5,214 nucleotides of DNA from NCBI GenBank assembly GCA_023387755.1, contig JAEWHO010000056.1:1-5214 (forward strand), given 5' to 3'. Positions 1 through 5,083 of this stretch are shown piece after piece. This DNA comes from Actinomycetes bacterium. GTDB taxonomy: Bacteria > Actinomycetota > Actinomycetes > Actinomycetales > Actinomycetaceae. The notes below the pieces were generated by a model. That model was not told the DNA's origin. It did no database searches and was given only the letters and a program-made list of their open reading frames with translations. The number at the start of each line of letters is the position of its first letter. The stretch's first letter is position 1. Both the position numbers and the translations under genes were made by a program.

Positions 1-18
1 ACGCCCTCCCGGCCCTAA
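1..18 (+). CDS. Possible 3' end of an upstream gene (hemC?), partial
   Basis: Frame 1 runs from the window edge to a TAA at 16-18, giving a tail of only five residues (TPSRP). A stop here, 20 bases before the hemD start, fits the end of an upstream gene in the same operon. hemC (hydroxymethylbilane synthase) commonly precedes hemD in Actinobacteria, so it is the natural guess, but five residues cannot identify a protein. Frame 3 is also open from the window edge into hemD, so the stop in frame 1 could be fortuitous. Confidence 0.25.
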   Translation, partial: TPSRP

Positions 19-38
19 CCCCGAGCGCTGCCGGGCCA

Positions 39-764
39 TTGACCGGGCGCATCATCGTGGTGCCGCGCCCCGAAGATGACCAGATCGTCGCTGCCGTGCG
101 CGCTGCCGGAGCGAGCGTCATCGCTCACCCGGTGACCCGCCACACCGCCCTGACCGCCCCCAGCGTCCCACCCGCCGGAATCAGCCTGGTAGCCCTGACG
201 AGCGCCCGCACCATTGACTATCTGAGCCAGGCCGGGCTACTCGAAGCTATCGGCACCTGCCCGGTTGCGGCAGTCGGGCCCGCCACTGCCCGCGCCGCTC
301 GCGGCGCGGGCCTGAACGTCGTCGTCGAATCTACCCACGATGCCGCCAGCCTGGTGCGTGATATTGCGGAACTTTCCCCCGGGCACGCCTGGCTTCCCGG
401 CTCTGCGCTCGCCGCGCCCACACTCGCTGAGGGGCTCACTGCGGCCGGCTGGCAGGTGACGCGCACCGCGCTCTACACCACCGTCCCGGTAGAGAGTGTG
501 GATGCGGAGGTCGCATCCGCCTGGCAGCGCGGGCTGATCGACGGCGTGGTCGTGACTGCTCCATCCGTGGCAGCCGCGATTGTGGAACTGCTCGGGCATG
601 CCGGGCCGGGCTGCGCCGTCGTCGCCATCGGTAACCCGAGCGCCCAGGCGGTCCGCTCTGGCGGTGGCATCCTCGCGGCCACCGCGCCCACCCCCACCCC
701 GGAGGGCATTACCGCGGCCCTCATCGAAGCACTGGCAACCCCCGCCCCGAAAGGCGATCACTGA
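39..764 (+). CDS. hemD: Uroporphyrinogen-III synthase
   Basis: This cytoplasmic enzyme cyclises hydroxymethylbilane to uroporphyrinogen III, inverting ring D, and supplies the common precursor of heme, siroheme and corrinoids. The 241 residues are close to the usual family length and fit the two-lobed fold: lobe 1 from about residues 1-37 plus 170-241, lobe 2 from about 40-165. Visible family landmarks are the N-terminal strand GRIIVVPRP, the ALTSARTI segment (52-59), VAAVGPATARAARGAGL (76-92), the lobe linker LYTTVP (145-150), VVTAPSVAAA (171-180), AIGNPSAQAV (196-205) and the C-terminal PTPEGITAAL. Family sequence identity is low, so the call rests on this pattern plus the hem context. The TTG at 39 puts the start just before the first core strand. 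No ATG, GTG or TTG occurs upstream in frame within the window, and no strong Shine-Dalgarno is seen, so the exact start is uncertain. The stop shares its A with the hemB ATG. Confidence 0.9.
   Translation: MTGRIIVVPRPEDDQIVAAVRAAGASVIAHPVTRHTALTAPSVPPAGISLVALTSARTIDYLSQAGLLEAIGTCPVAAVGPATARAARGAGLNVVVESTHDAASLVRDIAELSPGHAWLPGSALAAPTLAEGLTAAGWQVTRTALYTTVPVESVDAEVASAWQRGLIDGVVVTAPSVAAAIVELLGHAGPGCAVVAIGNPSAQAVRSGGGILAATAPTPTPEGITAALIEALATPAPKGDH
749..754 (+). promoter_or_regulatory. hemB ribosome binding site inside hemD
   Basis: GAAAGG lies nine bases before the hemB ATG at 764, within the last codons of hemD. With the TGATG stop/start overlap, this supports both the hemB start and translational coupling of the two genes. 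Confidence 0.65.
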
Positions 765-1741
765 TGAACCTCACCCACCGGCCCCGCCGCGCCCGCACCA
801 CCCCCGCGATGCGCCGACTGATGCGGGAAACCCGCGTTCACCCCAACCAGCTGATCCTGCCCGCCTTCGTGCGCGACGGCATTAGCGAACCGCAGGAGAT
901 CACCTCCATGCCGGGCGTCCAGCAGCACACTCTGGACTCCATCTGCGCGCTCGCCACCGCCTGCGCAGAAGCAGAAATCGGCGGAATTATGCTGTTCGGC
1001 GTACCGCGCGATGAGGATAAGGACGCTGCTGGGAGCGCGGGGATTGCCGACGACGGGATTCTCAACCGGGCGCTGGCGCGCGTGCGCGCCGAAGTCGGGG
1101 ACGCCACCGTGGTGATGGCCGATACCTGCCTGGACGAATTCACCGACCACGGCCACTGCGGGGTGCTGCGGGAGGACGGCGCGGTGGACAACGACGCCAC
1201 CGTGGAGCAGTACGTCGCTATGGCCCAGGCCCAGGCTGCGGCGGGCGCGCACATGGTGGGACCCTCCGGGATGATGGACGGGCAGATCGCCGCGATCCGG
1301 GCCGGGCTCGATGAGGCCGGATTTGCTGACACTGCGATCCTGGCCTACAGCGCCAAATATGCCTCCGGGTTCTTTGGGCCCTTCCGCGAGGCGGTCGGTT
1401 CTAGCCTGCGCGGGGACCGGCGCACCTACCAGCAGGACTCGGCCAACCGCCGCGAGGGGACGCGCGAAACTGAACTGGACCTGCTTGAAGGCGCGGACGC
1501 CGTCATGGTCAAACCCGCCGGCTACTACCTGGACGTCCTGGCTGATATTGCCGACTTCAGCCCAGTGCCGGTAGCGGCCTATCAGGTCAGCGGCGAGTAT
1601 GCGATGGTGGAAGCGGCGGCGCAGCGCGGCTGGATCGACCGCGAACGCGTGATAGCCGAGTCCATCACGTCAATTGTGCGGGCCGGCGCCGATATGGTGC
1701 TGACATACTGGGCACTGGAGGCTACACACCTGCTGGACTGA
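764..1741 (+). CDS. hemB: Porphobilinogen synthase (5-aminolevulinate dehydratase)
   Basis: The enzyme condenses two 5-aminolevulinate molecules to porphobilinogen in the cytoplasm, usually as a homo-octamer. The 325-residue TIM-barrel protein is full length. Both Schiff-base lysines are visible: K198 in YSAKYASGFFGPFREA and K250 in VMVKPAGYY. The metal loop at 119-133 reads ADTCLDEFTDHGHCG. It therefore keeps C122 and C132 but has D124 where the classical three-cysteine zinc enzymes have the middle cysteine. The N terminus (RPRRARTTPAMRRLMRET) has the arm typical of the family, and MVGPSGMMDGQ (164-174) is a further signature. The ATG at 764 overlaps the hemD stop by one base and has a good ribosome binding site, which indicates an operon. 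The 105-bp gap to hemL is the only break in the hem cluster. Confidence 0.98.
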   Translation: MNLTHRPRRARTTPAMRRLMRETRVHPNQLILPAFVRDGISEPQEITSMPGVQQHTLDSICALATACAEAEIGGIMLFGVPRDEDKDAAGSAGIADDGILNRALARVRAEVGDATVVMADTCLDEFTDHGHCGVLREDGAVDNDATVEQYVAMAQAQAAAGAHMVGPSGMMDGQIAAIRAGLDEAGFADTAILAYSAKYASGFFGPFREAVGSSLRGDRRTYQQDSANRREGTRETELDLLEGADAVMVKPAGYYLDVLADIADFSPVPVAAYQVSGEYAMVEAAAQRGWIDRERVIAESITSIVRAGADMVLTYWALEATHLLD

Positions 1742-1781
1742 GCACTTCGCCTCTCCCGCACGCCGCGCCCGGCCCAGCTCG

Positions 1782-1794
1782 CCCGGCCCCCGGG
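1782..1794 (+). other. Short GC stem-loop between hemB and hemL
   Basis: CCCGG (1782-1786) and CCGGG (1790-1794) can pair around a three-base loop. The surrounding 1742-1800 stretch is very C-rich on the + strand. No T tract follows, so this is at best a weak pause or attenuation site, and the short stem could be chance in such GC-rich DNA. Confidence 0.2.
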
Positions 1795-1808
1795 TTCCAC
1801 GTCCCCAA

Positions 1809-1837
1809 CTGAATTTAGTGAAACTACCGTATATATA
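1809..1837 (+). promoter_or_regulatory. Candidate hemL promoter in an AT-rich island
   Basis: Bases 1807-1847 are markedly AT-rich compared with the flanking C-rich DNA. TATATA at 1832-1837 (also readable at 1830-1835) resembles a sigma-70-type -10 box. CTGAAT at 1809-1814 sits 17 bp upstream as a weak -35 (three of six matches). Transcription would then start at about 1843-1847, at or just before the ATG, giving a nearly leaderless mRNA. The short inverted repeat TAGT-GAA-ACTA (1816-1826) lies in the spacer and could be an operator, although four-base arms are weak evidence. Confidence 0.4.
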
Positions 1838-1841
1838 AGGA
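1837..1841 (+). promoter_or_regulatory. hemL ribosome binding site
   Basis: AAGGA lies five bases before the ATG at 1847 and supports that start. It overlaps the candidate -10 region, so it would only be in the mRNA if transcription comes from farther upstream, for example by read-through from hemB. Confidence 0.65.
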
Positions 1842-1846
1842 CGAAT

Positions 1847-3151
1847 ATGGCTACGAATGACTCTCTCTTCACCCGCGCCCAAGCTGCGATCCCGGGCGGA
1901 GTGGATTCCCCGGTCCGCGCGTATGGTTCCGTGGGCGGCACCCCGCGTTTCTACACCGACGCCGCCGGCCCCTACGTCACTGACACTGAAGGCGTGCGCT
2001 ATACGGACCTGGTTTGTTCCTGGGGCCCGGCTCTACTCGGGCACGCCCACCCGGCCGTGGTGGAGGCGGTGCAGCAGGCGGCCAGCCGCGGGCTGAGTTT
2101 CGGCGCGCCCACCGAGGGTGAGATCGAATTGGCCGAGCTGATCCGCGAGCGCGTCCCGGCGTGCGAGAAAGTCCGCCTGGTTTCCACCGGCACCGAAGCC
2201 ACGATGACGGCAATCCGCCTGGCCCGCGGTGCCACCGGCCGCGACCTACTCGTGAAATTCGCCGGCTGCTATCACGGCCATTCCGATTCGCTCCTCGCCG
2301 AGGCCGGCTCTGGCGTGGCGACCGCCGGCTTGCCCGGCAGTGCTGGTGTGCCGGCGGCCGTGGCCGCCCAAACCGTCGTCGTGCCCTATAACGACCGCAC
2401 CGCACTTGAAGAACTCTTTGCCGAACGCGGGGGCGAGATTGCCGCGGTCATTACCGAAGCTGTGCCCGCGAATATGGGGTTGGTGCCGCCGGAGCCGGGC
2501 TTCAACCGCTTCATCCGCGAGCTCACCGCCCGCCACGGTGCTCTCATGATTTTCGATGAGGTCCTCACCGGTTTCCGAGTCGGCCCGGCCGGATGGTGGG
2601 GGATTGAGAACGACGACGCCGCCACCGCCCACACCCCGGATATTTTCACGTTCGGCAAGGTGGTCGGCGGGGGGATGCCGCTGGCCGCCCTCGGCGGTAG
2701 CGCCGCCGTCATGGATCTGCTGGCCCCTCTCGGCCCGGTCTACCAGGCGGGGACGCTGTCCGGCAATCCACTGGCCACAGCTGCGGGGATTGCCACGCTA
2801 CGGCATGCCACCGCTGACGTGTACGCCCATGTGGATGCCGCGTCCGCGCGCCTGCGCGCCGCCGTCACCGATGCCCTCACCGCAGCCGGGGTGCCGCACG
2901 CGCTGAACCACGCCGGCTCGCTATTCTCGGTGTTCTTTGGGGCCGAGCCCGCCGCCACCGGGGTGCACAACTATGCGGAGGCCAAAACGCAGGATGCGGG
3001 CATGTATCAGCGGTTCTTCCACGCCATGCTGGGTGCTCAGGTGGCGCTGCCGCCGTCGTGCTACGAGGCGTGGTTCCTCTCCGCAGCCCACGACGAGGTA
3101 GCTATGAGCCACATCGAGGAGGCGGTGCGCCAAGCCGCGCAAGCAATCTGA
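1847..3151 (+). CDS. hemL: Glutamate-1-semialdehyde 2,1-aminomutase
   Basis: This PLP enzyme of the class-III aminotransferase fold converts glutamate-1-semialdehyde to 5-aminolevulinate, the last step of the C5 route. It implies that glutamyl-tRNA reductase (HemA) is encoded elsewhere. The 434 residues are full family length. The N-terminal IPGGVDSPVRAYGSVGGTP (15-33) is diagnostic for HemL rather than other class-III aminotransferases. STGTEA (113-118) is the cofactor phosphate-binding turn, CYHGH (141-145) has the ring-stacking tyrosine, and D237 in IFDEVLTGFR contacts the pyridine nitrogen. K271 in TFGKVVGGGMPLAALGG forms the Schiff base, and GTLSGNPLA (302-310) completes the site. Nothing key is missing. 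The gene follows hemB on the same strand after 105 bp. It supplies the substrate of HemB, so it belongs to the same pathway cluster but may also have its own promoter. Confidence 0.98.
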   Translation: MATNDSLFTRAQAAIPGGVDSPVRAYGSVGGTPRFYTDAAGPYVTDTEGVRYTDLVCSWGPALLGHAHPAVVEAVQQAASRGLSFGAPTEGEIELAELIRERVPACEKVRLVSTGTEATMTAIRLARGATGRDLLVKFAGCYHGHSDSLLAEAGSGVATAGLPGSAGVPAAVAAQTVVVPYNDRTALEELFAERGGEIAAVITEAVPANMGLVPPEPGFNRFIRELTARHGALMIFDEVLTGFRVGPAGWWGIENDDAATAHTPDIFTFGKVVGGGMPLAALGGSAAVMDLLAPLGPVYQAGTLSGNPLATAAGIATLRHATADVYAHVDAASARLRAAVTDALTAAGVPHALNHAGSLFSVFFGAEPAATGVHNYAEAKTQDAGMYQRFFHAMLGAQVALPPSCYEAWFLSAAHDEVAMSHIEEAVRQAAQAI

Positions 3152-3157
3152 TCTGAC

Positions 3158-3182
3158 CTGCCGGAAGTTGAGTCTCCGGTGG
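3158..3182 (+). terminator. Weak stem-loop after hemL, possible terminator
   Basis: CCGGA (3161-3165) pairs perfectly with TCCGG (3175-3179) across a nine-base loop. Two G-T wobbles and a C-G pair extend the stem outward to eight pairs. It starts seven bases after the hemL stop, a typical position for a terminator. There is no adjacent T run; the nearest is TTTT at 3198-3201. The stem is only moderately stable, so full termination is doubtful. Confidence 0.4.
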
Positions 3183-3199
3183 ACCATTGATCTCACCTT

Positions 3200-3237
3200 T
3201 TGACCCTCATTTGCGGTCATAGCTCACATTCCATACT
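3200..3237 (+). promoter_or_regulatory. Candidate transporter promoter with overlapping inverted repeat
   Basis: A separate promoter is expected here because the function changes from heme synthesis to amino-acid uptake and the gap is 124 bp. TTGACC (3200-3205) is a good -35 match (five of six), but the best-placed -10 candidates are poor: CACATT at 3225-3230 has a 19-bp spacer. Alternatively CATACT (3232-3237) could be the -10, with TTTGCG (3210-3215) 16 bp upstream. TGACC (3201-3205) and GGTCA (3215-3219) form an inverted repeat with a nine-base spacer over this region and could be an operator. The exact boxes are not certain. Confidence 0.35.
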
Positions 3238-3263
3238 CTCTTGCTCACTCACCAGCGAGTTTC

Positions 3264-3267
3264 GGAG
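3264..3267 (+). promoter_or_regulatory. Ribosome binding site deciding the transporter start
   Basis: GGAG lies eight bases before the ATG at 3276. The in-frame GTG at 3267 overlaps this site and has no equivalent of its own, so ATG 3276 is the preferred start, nine bases downstream of the longest reading frame. Confidence 0.7.
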
Positions 3268-3275
3268 TGTGCCTC

Positions 3276-4910
3276 ATGAATAAAGCTCACCAATCCTCAA
3301 ACGCCGCGGCGGAGCATTCCCGCGAGCAATGGTCCGGGCAATACGGGTTCATCCTGGCTGCCATCGGCTCAGCGGTTGGGCTCGGTAATATCTGGCGTTT
3401 CCCGGGCGTTGCTTACACGCACGGCGGCGGCGCCTTCCTTATCCCCTATCTGGTTGCATTGCTGACTGCGGGTATTCCGATTCTGCTGTTGGATTATTCG
3501 CTCGGCCACCGCTTCCGGGGGTCTGCCCCGGCAGTATTCCGCCGCATCAATAAGAATTTTGAGGTCGTCGGCTGGCTGCAGGTGCTGATTTCTTTCGTCA
3601 TCATCACCTACTATTCGGTGATTTTGGCGTGGGCGCTGCGTTATCTTTTCTTCTCCGTTAACGAAGCCTGGGGTGAGGATACTAAAACCTTCTTCCTGGT
3701 GGACTTCTTGCAGGTGTCCGATCCGGGCGTCGGGGGCGACGTCGTACCCGGCGTCTTCTGGCCTCTCGTGGCGCTGTGGGTGACAGCCGGTATTGTGATG
3801 GCCCTCGGGATCACGGCCGGTCTGGAACGCGTCAACCGGATCTTTATGCCGCTGTTGGTGGTGATCTTCGTGGTGCTAGTGGTGCGAGCCCAGTTCCTGC
3901 CGGGTGCCGCCCAGGGCCTGGATGCCCTGTTCACGCCGAACTGGGAGGCGCTGGCCGACCCGCAGGTGTGGGTCGCAGCCTATTCGCAGATCTTCTTCTC
4001 CCTGTCGGTGGCTTTCGGAATTATGCTCACCTATTCGAGCTACCTCAAACGCCGCTCCAACCTGGTGCCGACCGGGTTCGTTACCGGTTTCGCGAACTCA
4101 TCTTTCGAGATCCTGGCCGGTATCGGCGTATTCGCCACTCTCGGATTCATGGCCAATGCGCAGAACGTGGGCGTGAGTGAACTGGAGGGCATTACCGGCC
4201 CGATCCTGTCCTTCGTCACCTTCCCCACCGTCATTTCCATGATGCCGGGCGGGCCGGTGTTCGGCGTCATCTTCTTCGCCTCGCTATCCATCGCGGCCTT
4301 CACCTCCCTCATCTCCCTGCTGCAGGTGGTTTCCGCCGCAATCCAGGAGAAATTCGGCCTCACTCGCCGCCTGGCTGCACTGCTCACCTGCGGCTTGACC
4401 GGCGCGCTGTCTATTTTCGTTTTCTCCACCACCGATGGCCTGAACGCCCTGGACGTCGTCGATAAGTTCATCAACGAAATCGGCGTGGTCGTCTCCGCGA
4501 TCCTCATGACCCTGCTAGTCAGCTACGTGGCCCCCAAACTCGCCATTCTCTCCCGCCACCTAAACCGCACCTCGTCCCTGCGCGTGGGAGCGGTCTGGCG
4601 GGTGCTCGTGAGCGTCGTGGCCCCGGCTGTCCTCGGCATCATCTTGATCCTCACCCTGGTCGATCTGCTGCGGCACGGATACGGGGACTATCCGCAGTCC
4701 TTCGTCTACGAGATGGGCTGGTTCATGCTGCTCCTCGTCGTCGTGGCCGCTTTCGTGTTGGCGGTCAGCCCGTGGCGCACCCCGATCGATGATTTTGACG
4801 CCATCAGCTTCCATGACGCCCACGATGAGCCCGGCGAGTCCGTGGTGGCGGGGCATTCGATGCGTCGGCGGAAGCGGGATGCGGCCACCAATACCGGAAA
4901 GGGGGAGTGA
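3276..4910 (+). CDS. metP: Na+-dependent methionine/alanine symporter, NSS/SNF family (MetP-like)
   Basis: This 544-residue membrane protein of the neurotransmitter:sodium symporter family is expected to import an amino acid with Na+. Methionine/alanine is inferred from the MetS-type gene directly downstream. TM1 (about 22-46) carries the family signature AAIGSAVGLGNIWRFP. About twelve helices can be placed, near 22-46, 52-72, 98-127, 160-180, 187-208, 231-256, 265-290, 328-358, 365-385, 395-420, 440-465 and 478-498. By-eye alignment with LeuT places Na+-site residues at A33, N38, S242 and N274 (Na1) and at A340, T343 and S344 (Na2). Y113 matches the substrate-gating tyrosine. E278 matches LeuT E290, which suggests chloride-independent transport. 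The acidic tail (505-521) ends in a basic cluster (MRRRKRD, 529-535), presumably cytoplasmic. The start is the ATG with GGAG upstream. The stop is one base before metS. An alternative substrate, such as another hydrophobic amino acid, cannot be excluded. Confidence 0.92.
   Translation: MNKAHQSSNAAAEHSREQWSGQYGFILAAIGSAVGLGNIWRFPGVAYTHGGGAFLIPYLVALLTAGIPILLLDYSLGHRFRGSAPAVFRRINKNFEVVGWLQVLISFVIITYYSVILAWALRYLFFSVNEAWGEDTKTFFLVDFLQVSDPGVGGDVVPGVFWPLVALWVTAGIVMALGITAGLERVNRIFMPLLVVIFVVLVVRAQFLPGAAQGLDALFTPNWEALADPQVWVAAYSQIFFSLSVAFGIMLTYSSYLKRRSNLVPTGFVTGFANSSFEILAGIGVFATLGFMANAQNVGVSELEGITGPILSFVTFPTVISMMPGGPVFGVIFFASLSIAAFTSLISLLQVVSAAIQEKFGLTRRLAALLTCGLTGALSIFVFSTTDGLNALDVVDKFINEIGVVVSAILMTLLVSYVAPKLAILSRHLNRTSSLRVGAVWRVLVSVVAPAVLGIILILTLVDLLRHGYGDYPQSFVYEMGWFMLLLVVVAAFVLAVSPWRTPIDDFDAISFHDAHDEPGESVVAGHSMRRRKRDAATNTGKGE
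4901..4907 (+). promoter_or_regulatory. metS ribosome binding site at the metP stop
   Basis: GGGGGAG occupies the last codons of metP and ends four bases before the metS ATG at 4912. This strong purine run fixes the metS start and argues for coupled translation of the two subunits. Confidence 0.7.
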
Positions 4911-4911
4911 A

Positions 4912-5025
4912 ATGTCGACGACGGCGATCATCATGCTGACTGTCTCCATCGTGACGGTCTGGGGAGGCCTAGCTGCCTCGATAGCCCACCTGGTCACCCA
5001 TCCGACTGAGCCGGAAGAAGACTAA
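4912..5025 (+). CDS. metS: Methionine/alanine importer small subunit (MetS family)
   Basis: This is a 37-residue protein with one hydrophobic helix (about residues 5-24, through VTVWGGLAAS) and a short polar, acidic tail (THPTEPEED). The opening MSTTAIIMLTVSIVTVWGGL matches the pattern of the MetS family (MaAIMP small subunit). In Corynebacterium glutamicum, MetS works with the NSS protein MetP as a secondary Na+-coupled uptake system for methionine and alanine. Here the ATG lies one base after the metP stop, with a strong ribosome binding site, so both are made from one mRNA and presumably assemble in the membrane. A longer in-frame reading from 4789 exists but lies inside metP and has no support. 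The gene is easily missed because of its size. Confidence 0.9.
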   Translation: MSTTAIIMLTVSIVTVWGGLAASIAHLVTHPTEPEED

Positions 5026-5035
5026 GCTCAACCCC

Positions 5036-5071
5036 ACTGGTGCCCCCCCCGTACGTGGTCGGGGCACCAGT
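5036..5071 (+). terminator. Strong hairpin terminator between convergent genes
   Basis: ACTGGTGCCCC (5036-5046) and GGGGCACCAGT (5061-5071) form a perfect 11-bp stem with a 14-base loop, starting ten bases after the metS stop. No T run follows on either strand, as is common for terminators in GC-rich actinobacteria. The - strand gene ends at 5084, only 12 bases away, so the hairpin probably stops transcription from both sides. An eight-base C run (5043-5050) spans the end of the left arm and the start of the loop. Confidence 0.8.
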
Positions 5072-5083
5072 CATATCAGAGGT

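Noticed and set aside
237..761. 174-codon - strand open frame opposite hemD
   Set aside because: Gly/Arg-rich low-complexity translation typical of the antisense of GC-rich coding DNA. hemD itself is well supported.
758..1252. Long - strand open frame opposite hemB (164 codons), plus a second one at 838-1332
   Set aside because: It lies fully antisense to a certain gene and its composition is that of a GC-rich shadow frame. No family pattern or ribosome binding site was seen.
3267..3275. GTG at 3267 as the transporter start
   Set aside because: It overlaps the GGAG that serves ATG 3276 and has no ribosome binding site of its own. The extra residues MCL add nothing recognisable.
3152..3275. 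A methionine (SAM) riboswitch in the leader of metP
   Set aside because: The space is too short for most SAM riboswitch classes, and I see no multi-stem junction, only short separate inverted repeats.
4560..4997. 145-codon - strand open frame over the end of metP and metS
   Set aside because: Antisense to two supported genes. Its His/Asp-rich translation reflects the complement of hydrophobic membrane codons.
4789..5025. A 78-residue version of the small protein starting inside metP
   Set aside because: It would overlap metP by 122 bases. The ATG at 4912 has a strong ribosome binding site, and the 37-residue form matches MetS family length and N terminus.
5043..5050. Run of eight C as a phase-variable tract
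   Set aside because: It lies in non-coding DNA in the arm and loop of the terminator, after both genes have ended, so length changes would not switch a reading frame.
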